A stretch of 64,000 nt of DNA from Nitrobacteraceae bacterium AZCC 2146 (GCA_036924855.1 JBAGRP010000001.1:1612001-1676000); one strand, 5' to 3'. Positions 26,811-36,200 are shown, counted from the first letter of the stretch. Translations and numbers: made by a program. Notes: generated by a model not told the origin, from the sequence alone.

Positions 26811-27018
26811 ATTCAATCTCGCCGCCGGGCAATTCGCGCCAGCGTTCGACTTCGCTCATATAGGCCTGCTTCGGAAACCGATCGAGAAACGCCCGTGCCG
26901 TTGTACGGGCGTTGTCGCGTGGAAGCGTGAAGCTCTCGCGCACGAAACCGTCGTCCGCCTTCCGCCGGTCGCGGCGCTCGGCCATTCTATCCGCGATATC
27001 GCGCGGCGTTCTCGGCAT
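26779..27018 (-). CDS. Small conserved hypothetical protein
   Basis: 79 aa, basic, charged N-terminus (MPRTPRDIADRMAERRDRRK) and a C-terminus ending MRRLRTAD. The ATG follows GGGAG. No domain is recognised. It lies 77 bases downstream of a terminator that closes a short transcript with a 14-codon leader-like peptide, so its expression could be controlled by read-through. It overlaps the convergent neighbour by 32 bases. Confidence 0.6.
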   Translation of the reverse strand: MPRTPRDIADRMAERRDRRKADDGFVRESFTLPRDNARTTARAFLDRFPKQAYMSEVERWRELPGGEIEFTMRRLRTAD

Positions 27019-27094
27019 CGCTGCTACTCCCAACAAAGCGATACCGAATAGATTGCCATGGATTGACCGCGGATCAAGCCCGCGCAGCTTCGCC

Positions 27095-27130
27095 AAAAAA
27101 GAAAGGACGCGCCGATCGCTCGGCGCGCCC
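27095..27130 (-). terminator. Rho-independent terminator of the small transcript
   Basis: On the reverse strand an 11-bp stem (left arm 27120-27130, right arm 27105-27115, 4-base loop) runs into TTTCTTTTTT. A second strong hairpin, GGCGCCG-3-CGGCGCC at 27152-27168, precedes it, giving an attenuator-like layout. Confidence 0.85.
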
Positions 27131-27190
27131 TTCCCTGTTCTCGCTGAACCAGGCGCCGAGGCGGCGCCCTTGCCAAACTCAAGAGTGAGT

Positions 27191-27235
27191 CTAGCGGGCG
27201 GCCTCAGCGAGGTGACAGCGCTTGGAAATAGACAC
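27191..27235 (-). CDS. 14-aa leader-like small peptide
   Basis: A GTG at 27235 is preceded by the perfect Shine-Dalgarno AAAGGAGGTG (27241-27250) with good spacing. The frame encodes MSISKRCHLAEAAR and a TAG at 27191. A near-consensus promoter lies 35 bases upstream and a terminator 60 bases downstream. All expression signals are unusually strong for so small a frame. It may be an attenuation leader for the 79-aa gene, a small protein, or the mRNA-like part of a regulatory RNA. Confidence 0.55.
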   Translation of the reverse strand: MSISKRCHLAEAAR

Positions 27236-27269
27236 TGGACCACCTCCTTTCATTGTTCGTGAAGCCAAT

Positions 27270-27298
27270 AGTATAGGAACGGATTCGCGCGCTGTTAA
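27270..27298 (-). promoter_or_regulatory. Strong sigma70-type promoter of the small transcript
   Basis: Reverse strand: TTAACA (27293-27298), a 17-base spacer, then TATACT (27270-27275). Predicted start near 27263. Both boxes differ from consensus at only one or two positions, rare in this high-GC sequence. Confidence 0.7.
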
Positions 27299-27460
27299 GG
27301 GGCATGGACGCCGTGAGCCATGCAATCCCGGCACGGCGCGCGCGAGCCAGCCGCGGTTGTGAAGCGCGGTGGGCCTGTGCATGATTGACGTCCCCTGTCG
27401 CGGCATCGTTCCGCTTCACACGAACGATGCCGCGGCACAGGAGGTAAAATCATTCGATGG

Positions 27461-28714
27461 GTGGACGCGACCAGCGCGGGTTTGACCCACCCCTCCCTTC
27501 AGGCGCCCCTCTTGATGCTTAGACCTCCCGACGTCCAGCCCAGGCGGCTGATGACGCGCCGCGGTTCCATTGTCTTCCAGATCGCGACGCTCGGCGCCAT
27601 CACCTGCGCGTCGAGCGCGCCAACGCCGCTGTACCGGATCTACCAGGAGCACTGGGGCTTTTCGCCGGTCATGGTGACGATGGTATTCGCCGTCTACGCG
27701 TTGAGCCTGCTGCTGTCGCTGCTCACGGTCGGATCGCTGTCGGACTATGTCGGACGCCGGCCGGTGATATTTGCCGCACTGATCCTGAATGCGTTGGCGA
27801 TGGCCTTCTTCATCGAGGCCGATTCCGTTGGCATGTTGATCGCCGCGCGCACCATCCAGGGCTTTGCCACCGGCATGGCGGCGAGCACGATTGGTGCTGC
27901 GATCCTCGACACCCACCGCGCCCATGGATCGCTGATGAACAGCGTCACGCCGGTGACAGGCACCGCGACCGGCGCACTGATATCGAGCATACTGGTGACC
28001 TACGCGCCGATGCCGACGCAACTCGTCTATATCCTTTTGCTGGCGGCCTTCGCGGTGCAGGCGCTGCTGGTGTGGTGGATGCCGGAAACCGCCAAGCCGC
28101 GGCCGGGCGCGCTGGCGTCGTTGCGGCCGATCGTGATCGTGCCGCCGCATGCACGGCAGGCGCTGATCCTGGTATCGCCCGGGAATATCGCGCTGTGGGC
28201 GCTGTGCGGATTCTATCTGTCGCTGATGCCGTCGCTGCTGCGGATCGTCACCGGCTCGACCTCGCCGCTGCTCGGCGGCCTCGCCGTCTCGGTCCTCACC
28301 TATAGCGGCGCGTTGTCGATGCTGCTGGTGCGACCGTGGCCCGGCACCACGATCCTGACCCGCAGCATGTCCGGCCTGATCCTCGGCGTCGTCATCACGC
28401 TCGGCGGCGTTTACGCACAGAGCATCCCGCTGTTGCTGATCGGAACCGTGATTTCAGGCGTCGGCTTCGGTGCGGGTTTTTTCGGCAGCATCCGAACCGT
28501 GGTACCGCTGGCGCAGCCGCAGGAGCGCGCCGGCCTGCTCTCGGTGATCTTCATCGTCTGCTATCTCGCCTTCAGCCTGCCGACCATTGTCGCCGGCCTG
28601 TTCGTACCGACGCTCGGTCTGCCGCTGACGCTGTATATCTACGGCGCGACCGTGATCGTGCTCGCAGCGATCTCGCTGATCGCCACACTCGCCTCGATGC
28701 GCCGCGCCGACTAA
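27461..28714 (+). CDS. MFS transporter
   Basis: 417 aa, 12 hydrophobic helices. The MFS loop 2-3 signature appears as GSLSDYVGRRPVIFA, and GFATGMAAS is in helix 4. An inner-membrane proton-driven carrier, most like the drug-exporter branch; substrate unknown. The start is uncertain: AGGAGG at 27439-27444 is 16 bases from the GTG used here and 7 bases from an in-frame ATT at 27452; an ATG at 27515 is also possible. Confidence 0.85.
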   Translation: MDATSAGLTHPSLQAPLLMLRPPDVQPRRLMTRRGSIVFQIATLGAITCASSAPTPLYRIYQEHWGFSPVMVTMVFAVYALSLLLSLLTVGSLSDYVGRRPVIFAALILNALAMAFFIEADSVGMLIAARTIQGFATGMAASTIGAAILDTHRAHGSLMNSVTPVTGTATGALISSILVTYAPMPTQLVYILLLAAFAVQALLVWWMPETAKPRPGALASLRPIVIVPPHARQALILVSPGNIALWALCGFYLSLMPSLLRIVTGSTSPLLGGLAVSVLTYSGALSMLLVRPWPGTTILTRSMSGLILGVVITLGGVYAQSIPLLLIGTVISGVGFGAGFFGSIRTVVPLAQPQERAGLLSVIFIVCYLAFSLPTIVAGLFVPTLGLPLTLYIYGATVIVLAAISLIATLASMRRAD

Positions 28715-28718
28715 ATCG

Positions 28719-29189
28719 CTACGTCATGCTGCCCGGCATGAAGCAGCGGATCGTGATCCCGCCAGCGCCCTGCATCGGCCATACCATGGTACGGCCGACG
28801 CGGTTCGGCACGGTGATGACCGCCTCGTCTGGCACGTCAAACCACATACCATCGAGCCGCACTTTGTAATGACCGCTGCTGGATTCCCAATCGACATCGC
28901 TGACCGCGCTGCCATCGGCGTCCGAGCAACAAGGTCCCTTGGCGCTGCGCAGACTGTCGAACCAGGACTTCAGTTCGGGACTCGTGTTGGCGAACTGCCC
29001 TCGATCACGCGCGATTGATGGTGCCAGCGGCGCCACAACCGCGCCCGCAACGGCCAGAGCAAGTACAGCTCCGGACATCCAGACCTTGTGACGATCCCTT
29101 TTGTAGCTCCGCAAGGAACCATCTGCTCGTAAAGCATCGACGTTGCATGAACACGGCGCATCGGCGCCGGACTTGATCCATTTGCGCAT
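28719..29189 (-). CDS. Exported or membrane-anchored hypothetical protein
   Basis: About 156 aa from MRKWIKSGAD; an internal start just before the hydrophobic segment MSGAVLALAVAGAVVAPLAPS would give a signal-anchor at the N-terminus. The rest is a small conserved domain with GPCCSDADG, SGHYKVRLDGMWFDVPDEAV and GRTMVWP, known from many Bradyrhizobium hypothetical proteins. Likely periplasmic. The gene converges on the MFS transporter with four bases between stops. Confidence 0.65.
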   Translation of the reverse strand: MRKWIKSGADAPCSCNVDALRADGSLRSYKRDRHKVWMSGAVLALAVAGAVVAPLAPSIARDRGQFANTSPELKSWFDSLRSAKGPCCSDADGSAVSDVDWESSSGHYKVRLDGMWFDVPDEAVITVPNRVGRTMVWPMQGAGGITIRCFMPGSMT

Positions 29190-29310
29190 ATTGCTCGCTC
29201 CAGGCCCCCGGCCGGCGCGACTATGATCATGCATTTCGCACGCCAGTTCACGGCCTCTGAACTACCTTCCACACACGAAATATTGCTTTGCGATTGCGAC
29301 AATTCTTCGT

Positions 29311-29943
29311 TCATGCGCGACGACTCACCATCTGCGGATCATCGGAAAGCTGCCTCTCGGCGCCCGCGAATTTGCACGGTGCCCTTCGGGTCAGCCGATA
29401 GACGGCCGCCGGCGGCACGTTGGTGAGTGCACGGTCGAGTAGTGTCGCCTTGAGACCGAGTCGGTCGAGCACCGGCCTCGGTACCGGACAGCTTAAACCA
29501 TAGGTGAATTGGTAGAAGGCGCCGCCGGGCTTCAGGTAGCTGAATGCGCCACCGAGAATGTTGATTACCTTTCTTGTCGACATGTTGAGCAGCGGCAGTC
29601 CGCTGATAACCGCCCCGACCGGAGCACCTTCGAAGAGGTCGCTGTTGGCGAGCCGTCCTGCATCCATCCACAGCACCCGCGCACCGGGAAATCGCAGTTC
29701 CAACAGCCGCGTGAAATCGGAACCATATTCGATCAGCGTCAGATCTTGCTGGCGCACACCGCGTTTCAACAACTTGTAGGTGAACACGCCGGTGCCGGGC
29801 CCGAGTTCGATAACAGGCCCGGAAGCCGGATCAATCTCGCTTGTTATCAATTCCGCCAGTGCATTGCCGGACGGCGATATCGCGCCGACACGACGAGGGG
29901 CTGAAGCCCAGGCGAGAAAGAAAGATAGAAAGTCACGCGACAT
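29311..29943 (-). CDS. PmtA-like class I SAM-dependent methyltransferase
   Basis: 210 aa. SAM-binding motif VIELGPGTGVFTYKLL (about 43-58), then LIEYGSDF and a post-motif SGLPLLNM. The N-terminus FLAWASAPRRVGAISPS matches phospholipid N-methyltransferases of the rhizobial PmtA family, which turn phosphatidylethanolamine into methylated derivatives and phosphatidylcholine. rRNA dimethylases are a related alternative. It follows dedA-like and two-component genes on the same strand, pointing to membrane-lipid control. Confidence 0.8.
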   Translation of the reverse strand: MSRDFLSFFLAWASAPRRVGAISPSGNALAELITSEIDPASGPVIELGPGTGVFTYKLLKRGVRQQDLTLIEYGSDFTRLLELRFPGARVLWMDAGRLANSDLFEGAPVGAVISGLPLLNMSTRKVINILGGAFSYLKPGGAFYQFTYGLSCPVPRPVLDRLGLKATLLDRALTNVPPAAVYRLTRRAPCKFAGAERQLSDDPQMVSRRA

Positions 29944-30088
29944 GCTGGCTCCGGCATCGGTTTCAGACAGGGCGGCGAATGCCGCCGTGCTTTCTTCCGA
30001 CCCACAATCGCTGTCGGGAAGAAAGTATGGCCAATGTCGTCGAGCTGAATTGCGAGAGCATTGCGCGTGGTATCAAACGCGTTGAAAA

Positions 30089-30715
30089 TCAGCTTTGCGA
30101 TTGGCGCCGGATGCGACTTCCCAATGCGGAGGCAAGGCGCATGGCAAGGATCACCGTGAACTCCGCCGCGACGAGCGCCGCAACCGCCCACATCCCCGAT
30201 TGCAACGGATCACCGCTGCCGTCGCGCAAGACATATCCAAGACTGAGAAGCAGCGCGTTGAACGCGAAGGCGCCGAGCAGGGTCGCAGCGATAAAGCTGC
30301 GCGGCGCCAGCCTCAGAACTCCCGCCGGAAGCGACAGATAGACCCGCACCACCGGGATCGTCTGGCCCACCAGCGTGACCCAGAAATGATTCCGTCGGTA
30401 GGCATTCGTCAGACGCGAATAGAGCGAGGCTTTCAGGAAAACATAGCGGCCGAACCGCGCAATCATTGCATCGGTCCGCCGGACGCCCAGCGCGCGACCG
30501 CAACTATACCACCACAACGACCCCAACGTGGATCCAGTCGTCGTCGCCGCGATCACTTGGAAAAGGTCGTTTCGGTTGGGCGCGCAGGTCATGCCGAGAA
30601 AAAGCAGAACCACGTAGGACGGCACGATTGGAACAATTTTTTCGGCGATACCAATGCCGACAATTCCCATCAGACCATAGCCCGACAGCGATCCGACGAA
30701 TGAAGGAAGGTCCAT
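30089..30715 (-). CDS. DedA/VTT-domain membrane protein
   Basis: 208 aa, with four to five hydrophobic segments. The conserved VTT-domain stretch GQTIPVVRVYLSLPAGVLRL corresponds to the family signature [F/Y]-x-R-x-x-P-x-x-R followed by Gly. DedA proteins act as lipid flippases in the inner membrane and affect envelope homeostasis. It lies between a histidine kinase gene and a PmtA-like methyltransferase gene, all leftward with gaps of about 130-145 bases. Confidence 0.85.
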   Translation of the reverse strand: MDLPSFVGSLSGYGLMGIVGIGIAEKIVPIVPSYVVLLFLGMTCAPNRNDLFQVIAATTTGSTLGSLWWYSCGRALGVRRTDAMIARFGRYVFLKASLYSRLTNAYRRNHFWVTLVGQTIPVVRVYLSLPAGVLRLAPRSFIAATLLGAFAFNALLLSLGYVLRDGSGDPLQSGMWAVAALVAAEFTVILAMRLASALGSRIRRQSQS

Positions 30716-30847
30716 AAAGCGAATGCCCCGGGTAGATGGATTGAGACCAACGCGGTGGGATGATCACCACCAGAGGGGCTTATGACGCTGCAAGATTGAG
30801 CCTGCATGACGTCATGCTTCCGGACAAAGAAACTTGCAGCCTTGATT

Positions 30848-32224
30848 TCAGTTGGCGTGAAGCAGCGGCAGCCGAATTCTGACGCAAGCGCCGCTGCCTA
30901 TTCCGTCGAGCACCACGACGTGACCGTTGTGCAATCGCACGATCTCGCGCACCAGGTTGAGACCGAGGCCTGCACCGCGACTGGCCGGTTGCATCCGGTG
31001 GAAGGGCTCGAAAATCTTCTCGCGCTGGTCAGCCGGAATACCAGGTCCCTGATCCTCGACTTCAATGGCGCCGTCCGCGTGGACGCCGATGGTAATCACG
31101 CCATGACGGCCACCATGCTGAATCGCGTTCTGTACGAGGTTGGTCACGGCGCGTCCCAGCGACGCCTCGTCGCCCATCACCATGACGTAGTCGGCTTCAG
31201 CCTCGAACGAGATGTCGTAGCCGGCCGCGATCGCCAACGGCGCCAGGTCGGCAACGACGGAACGGCCGACCGCAACCAGATCGACGCGGGAAAACGCGGT
31301 CGGGCCTTGACCGAGCCGCTGCAGATCAAGCAGTTGCTCGGCCAACATAGCTAGCCGCGCCACATCCTCGAGCAGCCGCATTTTTTCGGGCCCGTCCGGC
31401 AGGCTTTCCAGCCGCGTGTTCAGAATGGCGATCGGCGTGCGTAATTCATGTGCCGCATCGGCAAGAAAGCGCTTGTGGCGTTCGTACCCTTGATCCAGCC
31501 GCGCCAGCGCATCGTTGATCGCCCGCACCAGGGGAGCGACTTCAGTCGGGACTTTATCGACCGGCAATCGGGCGCCGCGGCTGTCGATATCGATCTGGCG
31601 GGCTTCCTCGGCGGCATTGCTCAAGCCGGCGAGCGCCCCGCGCACGACGATCGGCGTCGCAATGAAAGTCGCCAGCGTCATCAGCAGCAGGCTTGGCAGC
31701 ACGAAGCCGAAAAGCACCAGCGTCGTTGCCAGGGCCGCCCTCGCCGTCGATATTTCGCCCTGTGTCGCTGTGATGATCTGGGCGTCACCCACGGCGGTCT
31801 TCACCCATTTCATCCGCGCGGCAGGCCGACGCGGATCGCCCTCCAGCAATTGCCAGCCCAGTCTCGCCTGGCCGATCTGATCGAGCGCACCGCCGATTTG
31901 CGCGAACGGCTCCGGCACCGCGCCTTCAGACAGCGAATGCCCCGTTCTGTCCCTGATTGAAAACCACAGGTCGGGGACATCGGCCCGCAGTTTCTGCAGA
32001 TCGGAGGTAGGACGCAGCACGATCCGGCCCGTGGCGTCGCGCGCAATCGCGTCGCGCAAGACATCACTGACGTAATCCTCGTCGCGCTGATCAAGAAGCA
32101 GTCCGCTCGCCCATAGAGTACCGACCACAAGCAGAACGACAGCCGCCAGCATCGCCGCCTGCAGCGGCACCAGACGCCAGACCAGCCGCGATCTCAGCGA
32201 CTTCGCGGAGGAGCGTCCTGTCAT
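30848..32224 (-). CDS. Sensor histidine kinase
   Basis: 458 aa. Transmembrane helices at about 18-42 and 165-190 flank a periplasmic sensor region. A HAMP linker follows, then the phosphoacceptor box FLADAAHELRTPIAIL, the N box LVQNAIQHGG, DQGPGIP and GLGLNLVREIV. The ATG overlaps the stop of the upstream response-regulator gene by 4 bases (ATGA). The signal is unknown; downstream dedA and pmtA-like genes suggest an envelope or lipid cue. Confidence 0.92.
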   Translation of the reverse strand: MTGRSSAKSLRSRLVWRLVPLQAAMLAAVVLLVVGTLWASGLLLDQRDEDYVSDVLRDAIARDATGRIVLRPTSDLQKLRADVPDLWFSIRDRTGHSLSEGAVPEPFAQIGGALDQIGQARLGWQLLEGDPRRPAARMKWVKTAVGDAQIITATQGEISTARAALATTLVLFGFVLPSLLLMTLATFIATPIVVRGALAGLSNAAEEARQIDIDSRGARLPVDKVPTEVAPLVRAINDALARLDQGYERHKRFLADAAHELRTPIAILNTRLESLPDGPEKMRLLEDVARLAMLAEQLLDLQRLGQGPTAFSRVDLVAVGRSVVADLAPLAIAAGYDISFEAEADYVMVMGDEASLGRAVTNLVQNAIQHGGRHGVITIGVHADGAIEVEDQGPGIPADQREKIFEPFHRMQPASRGAGLGLNLVREIVRLHNGHVVVLDGIGSGACVRIRLPLLHAN

Positions 32225-32895
32225 GGCTGGCGCTTCAGCAAATAGCCGACGCCGCGGATGCCGTGAATCTCGACGCCGGCGTCGGCATCGGCGAGCTTGC
32301 GTCGCAGCCGCGACACGTGGGTATCGAGGGCATTCGACTGGATCTCGTCATCGAAGCCATACACGGCTTCCTCAAGAGACGCGCGCAATACGGTGCGCCC
32401 CATTCGCCGCAGCAAGGTTTCGAGCACCAGCAGTTCGCGGCGCGGCAATTCCAGCGGTCGCCCGCCAACGCTGGCCTCGCGATGGCCGAAGTCGAACGAG
32501 AGAGAGCCAACCTGCACGAGGTCGGACCGCAACGCGACAGGCCGGCGCAGCACGGCGCGCAGCCGCGCCATCAGTTCTTCGATGGCGAACGGCTTGGCCA
32601 GGTAGTCGTCGGCGCCGCCATCGAGGCCGGAGATTCGGTCGGAAAGCTCGCCCCGGGCGGTGAGAACAATTACTGGGGTACCATCCACGCGGGCGCGGAG
32701 CTTTGGAATCAGCGACAGACCCTCGCCGTCGGGCAATTGGCGATCCAGCAGAACGGCATCGTGAGCGACAAGTGACACCGCCTCCTCGGCCGCGGCCAGC
32801 GTCGTCACATGATCAACCACCATGTCATAAGCATTCAGTGCGGCAGAAAGCGCAGCCGCCATCTCGGGTTCGTCTTCGACCAATAATATCCTCAT
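32221..32895 (-). CDS. OmpR/PhoB-family response regulator
   Basis: 224 aa. Receiver domain MRILLVEDEPEMAAAL with the phospho-Asp in AVLLDRQLPDGEG (about D51) and a conserved Lys in YLAKPFA. The C-terminal winged helix ends VSRLRRKLADADAGVEIHGIRGVGYLL. A DNA-binding partner of the downstream kinase, whose start codon overlaps its stop. Confidence 0.94.
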   Translation of the reverse strand: MRILLVEDEPEMAAALSAALNAYDMVVDHVTTLAAAEEAVSLVAHDAVLLDRQLPDGEGLSLIPKLRARVDGTPVIVLTARGELSDRISGLDGGADDYLAKPFAIEELMARLRAVLRRPVALRSDLVQVGSLSFDFGHREASVGGRPLELPRRELLVLETLLRRMGRTVLRASLEEAVYGFDDEIQSNALDTHVSRLRRKLADADAGVEIHGIRGVGYLLKRQP

Positions 32896-33133
32896 GCAAT
32901 CTGCTCAGCCCTCGTCGCACACCGTCGTTTACAGCCCCTGCATTGCGACTACATTGCGGGCAGACCAACCGGTCGGATTTGATCAAATTTGACGGCATCG
33001 ATGCGATGCCCCGCCGGCCGCGCGCTACCGATACGCGAAATGCCGCTACGCGAAATGTTGCGTTGACGCTGCTCCCGCTACTTTGGCATAACAGGGGGCG
33101 CGGCCAAGGGACGGGCCTCGCCACCGGGACATA

Positions 33134-33490
33134 ATGAAAAACGCACTTTATTCGATCCATGTCGACCTGCAGGACGGTCGCTCGGGCAAGGGCAGCGGCG
33201 TTGTGGTGTTTCGCGACGGCAAGATCCTTGGCGGCGACGCCTATCTGTTTTACGTCGGCAGTTACATTTCGAACGCCGAAAACAGCACCTTCAAGGGCGA
33301 GGTGACGGTGATGCAGCACACGCCTAGCCCGGCGATGAGCCCGCTGTTCGGCGGCCAGAACCAGCCGGTCGGCATCGGCGTCACCGGCACCTTCACCGAC
33401 ACTTCGGCGATCATGAACGGCACCGCTTTGGTCGGCAAGGCCAGCCAGATCTTTCGCGCCACGCTACGCAAGCTCGCGGATACGGAATAG
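33134..33490 (+). CDS. GrlR-like regulatory protein
   Basis: 118 aa. The sequence (YSIHVDLQDG, GSGVVVFRDGKILGGDAYLFYVG, GTFTDTSAIMNGTALVGK) matches the beta-barrel GrlR family, first known as repressor partner of GrlA in the LEE type III secretion locus; rhizobial members are stand-alone and uncharacterised. No type III genes or GrlA are in the window. It converges on the large histidine kinase gene with seven bases between stops. Confidence 0.75.
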   Translation: MKNALYSIHVDLQDGRSGKGSGVVVFRDGKILGGDAYLFYVGSYISNAENSTFKGEVTVMQHTPSPAMSPLFGGQNQPVGIGVTGTFTDTSAIMNGTALVGKASQIFRATLRKLADTE

Positions 33491-33497
33491 CCTTCAC

Positions 33498-36200
33498 CTA
33501 CTCCGCCGCCATCTCCAGCGGCGCGACGCGCGGCAGGATGATCTGCACCCGCGTGCCCTTGCCCGGTTCGGAATGCAGGTTGAGCCTTCCGCCGAGGCGG
33601 TTGGTGACGATACTGTAGACGATGTGCAGGCCAAGGCCGGTGCCGCCCTGGTCGCGACGGGTGGTGAAGAACGGATCGAACGCGCGGCGCCGGACATCGG
33701 CGCTCATGCCGATGCCGTTGTCGGAGAACAGCACCTCGACATGGTCGTCGCCGGATTCCTGGATCCGGATTTCCACCGCGCCGCCGCTGCCGTTCGGAAA
33801 CGCATGCGCCACCGCGTTGAGAAACAGGTTGGTCAGCACCTGGCCATAGGGTCCTGGATAGCTGTTCATGATGAGGTTCGGCCGACAATCCACCGACAGC
33901 GCCAGGTTCTGCTTTCGCAGCCCCGGCTTCAAACTCATCACCACCTGCTCGGTGAGATCGGCGAGATCGAACACCCGCTGGTCGGAATAATTGCGATCCG
34001 CTGCGACCTGCTTGAACGACTGGATCAGTTCGGCGGCGCGGTTGAGGTTGGCGACCAGTTGCGACGCGGCATCACGGTTGGATTCGATGAAGTCGGTGAG
34101 GCTGGAGCGGCGCAGGTCGCCGCGCGCGACCTCCTCGCCGAACAGCGCGATCTTGCGCTCGAGTGACGACGCCACCGTGAGGCTGATGCCAACAGGATTG
34201 TTGACCTCATGGGCGACGCCGGCGACGAGACGTCCGAGGGCCGCGAGCTTCTCTGCCTCGATCAGCGAGTTCTGCGTCTCGCGCAGATTGCGCAGCGCTG
34301 CCTCGGCAGCATCCTTGGCCTTGCGCATCTCGTGTTCGCTGCGCTTGCGCTCGCCGATATCGAGCGCAACCGTGACGATGTTCTCGATCTTGCCATCGGA
34401 TGTCAGCAGCGGCATCTTGTTGACCAGCCACTGCCGCATCGCACCGGAAACATCCTGATATTCTTCTTCATAGAAGCCGAGGCCATCGCCGCTCGCCAGC
34501 ACGCGCTTGTCGGGCTCGCTGGTTTTTGCCGCGCCATAGCGCGACATCAGTTCCGCCGTGGTGCGCCCGAGCGCCTCATCGGGCTCGATGCCGAAGATGC
34601 CCGCCATATAGCGGTTCATCAGCACATAACGCAGCCGGGTATCCTTGACGTTGATGACGGCGGGTACGGTATCGATCACCTGCTGCAACAGCCGGCGGCC
34701 TTCCTTGACGGCGGCCTCGGCATGCTTCTGGTTGGTAATGTCGCGCACCGTACCTTCGTAGCGCACCACCTCTCCGTTCTCGTCGCGCACCGCCGTGGCA
34801 CTGTCTGACAGCCAGAGAATGGTGTAGTGCCGCTGCCGGACCTGATACTCGAATTCGCGCACCGTACCGTCGCGCTGCATCCGCAACTGATACTCGGCGC
34901 GCGCGGCGGGATCGACATAGATAGTGCGCGAGATGTCGAGCGTGGCGCGGATCAGCTCCTCCGGAGAGTCATAACCCATCATTCGCGCCAGCGCCGGATT
35001 GGCATTGAGCAGCGCGCCAGCCGGTGTCGTCACATAGATGCCGTCGACCGAACCTTCGAACAGCTTTCGGTAACTTTCTTCGGCGTGGCGCTGCTCGGCC
35101 AGCGCATGGACGGCGGCCTCGCGCGCGGCGTCGGCATCGACCAGCGTGCGGCGGAACACTTCCGCGGCGCGGGCGATGTCGCCGATCTCGTTCTCGATGT
35201 CGGTGGCGGGGATCGCGGTATGCTGCGCGCCGCCGGCGAGCGCGCGGATCGCTTTCGCGATAGCCTTCAACGGCCGCACTGTGCGGCGGACCACGAACAA
35301 AGCCGCGAGCAGGCCGATCAGCACGCCGACGCTGCCGAGCGCGATGCTTTGCCATTTCGCCTCGGTCAGCGTCTGTGCGAAATCGCGTGACAGCACCCGC
35401 CCGCGGCGCGCGCTGAGCTCGCGCAGCAGCTCGGTGACGCGGCCGATCAGCCGGCCCTCGGTGCCGAGCACCTCCTTGTCGAGGTCGGCGATCTCGCTTT
35501 CGGTACCGGCGATCGAGATGATGCCATCCGCATAGGCGTCGGCGGCGCTGCGCAGCTGGACGTCGTCGATCGGCAGCGCCCGCATCCGTTGCGCGGCCTG
35601 CTCGGCGTTGGCGGGATCGTGCGCCAGCAACGCCGCAGCGATCTGGTTCTGCGCCTTGAACAGGCTTCTCGCCGTGGCCCTGTCGGGCACCCCGGCGATC
35701 GCCGCCTCGAATTTCTCCCGCAGCGGCGGCAATGCCGCGACCAGCCCGGCACGGCGGGCGATCAGTGCGGTGACACGGTCGATGCCTTCGCGGTAGCTGG
35801 TCAACCGCGCGGCGACGCCGTCGATCATGTCGCGCTGCTCGGGCGCCAGCTCGATCCGGGTCTTCTTCAGGAGTTCGCCGAGCGACGCTGCGGCCTGGGT
35901 CACGCGTTCCGGCTGCGCGTCGGGATCGGTGACGAAGTCGCGCGCCGCCAGCCGCAGACTGGTCAGGCGGCGGTCGATATCCTCGGCGAGATCGCCGACG
36001 GTTTGCAGCCGCTGCAATTCGGCAAAGGTCATGTCGATGTGGCGGATCGCGACCACGCTGGCGATGCTGGTGATCAGAATGACCGCCAGCACCAGCAGGA
36101 ACCCGCTGAAGGTCAGCTGGCCGATCGAGAGCGAGGACGATCGAACCCGCTGAAAAAACGCCGCGATGGCAGATGGCATGACTGGGAAAACCGGCTCCAA
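33498..36200 (-). CDS. Membrane-bound PAS sensor histidine kinase
   Basis: 900 aa. A transmembrane helix near the start (about 25-50), a long periplasmic helical region (about 50-280), a second helix (LGSVGVLIGLLAALFVV), a HAMP domain, two PAS domains (about 375-490 and 500-620), a coiled coil, then the kinase core: VAGVAHEVNNPVG with the phospho-His, LTNLFLNAVAHA, DNGIGMS and GTGLGLHIVYSIV. No receiver domain, so the output partner is elsewhere. The start could also be the ATG seven codons downstream. Confidence 0.9.
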   Translation of the reverse strand: MEPVFPVMPSAIAAFFQRVRSSSLSIGQLTFSGFLLVLAVILITSIASVVAIRHIDMTFAELQRLQTVGDLAEDIDRRLTSLRLAARDFVTDPDAQPERVTQAAASLGELLKKTRIELAPEQRDMIDGVAARLTSYREGIDRVTALIARRAGLVAALPPLREKFEAAIAGVPDRATARSLFKAQNQIAAALLAHDPANAEQAAQRMRALPIDDVQLRSAADAYADGIISIAGTESEIADLDKEVLGTEGRLIGRVTELLRELSARRGRVLSRDFAQTLTEAKWQSIALGSVGVLIGLLAALFVVRRTVRPLKAIAKAIRALAGGAQHTAIPATDIENEIGDIARAAEVFRRTLVDADAAREAAVHALAEQRHAEESYRKLFEGSVDGIYVTTPAGALLNANPALARMMGYDSPEELIRATLDISRTIYVDPAARAEYQLRMQRDGTVREFEYQVRQRHYTILWLSDSATAVRDENGEVVRYEGTVRDITNQKHAEAAVKEGRRLLQQVIDTVPAVINVKDTRLRYVLMNRYMAGIFGIEPDEALGRTTAELMSRYGAAKTSEPDKRVLASGDGLGFYEEEYQDVSGAMRQWLVNKMPLLTSDGKIENIVTVALDIGERKRSEHEMRKAKDAAEAALRNLRETQNSLIEAEKLAALGRLVAGVAHEVNNPVGISLTVASSLERKIALFGEEVARGDLRRSSLTDFIESNRDAASQLVANLNRAAELIQSFKQVAADRNYSDQRVFDLADLTEQVVMSLKPGLRKQNLALSVDCRPNLIMNSYPGPYGQVLTNLFLNAVAHAFPNGSGGAVEIRIQESGDDHVEVLFSDNGIGMSADVRRRAFDPFFTTRRDQGGTGLGLHIVYSIVTNRLGGRLNLHSEPGKGTRVQIILPRVAPLEMAAE

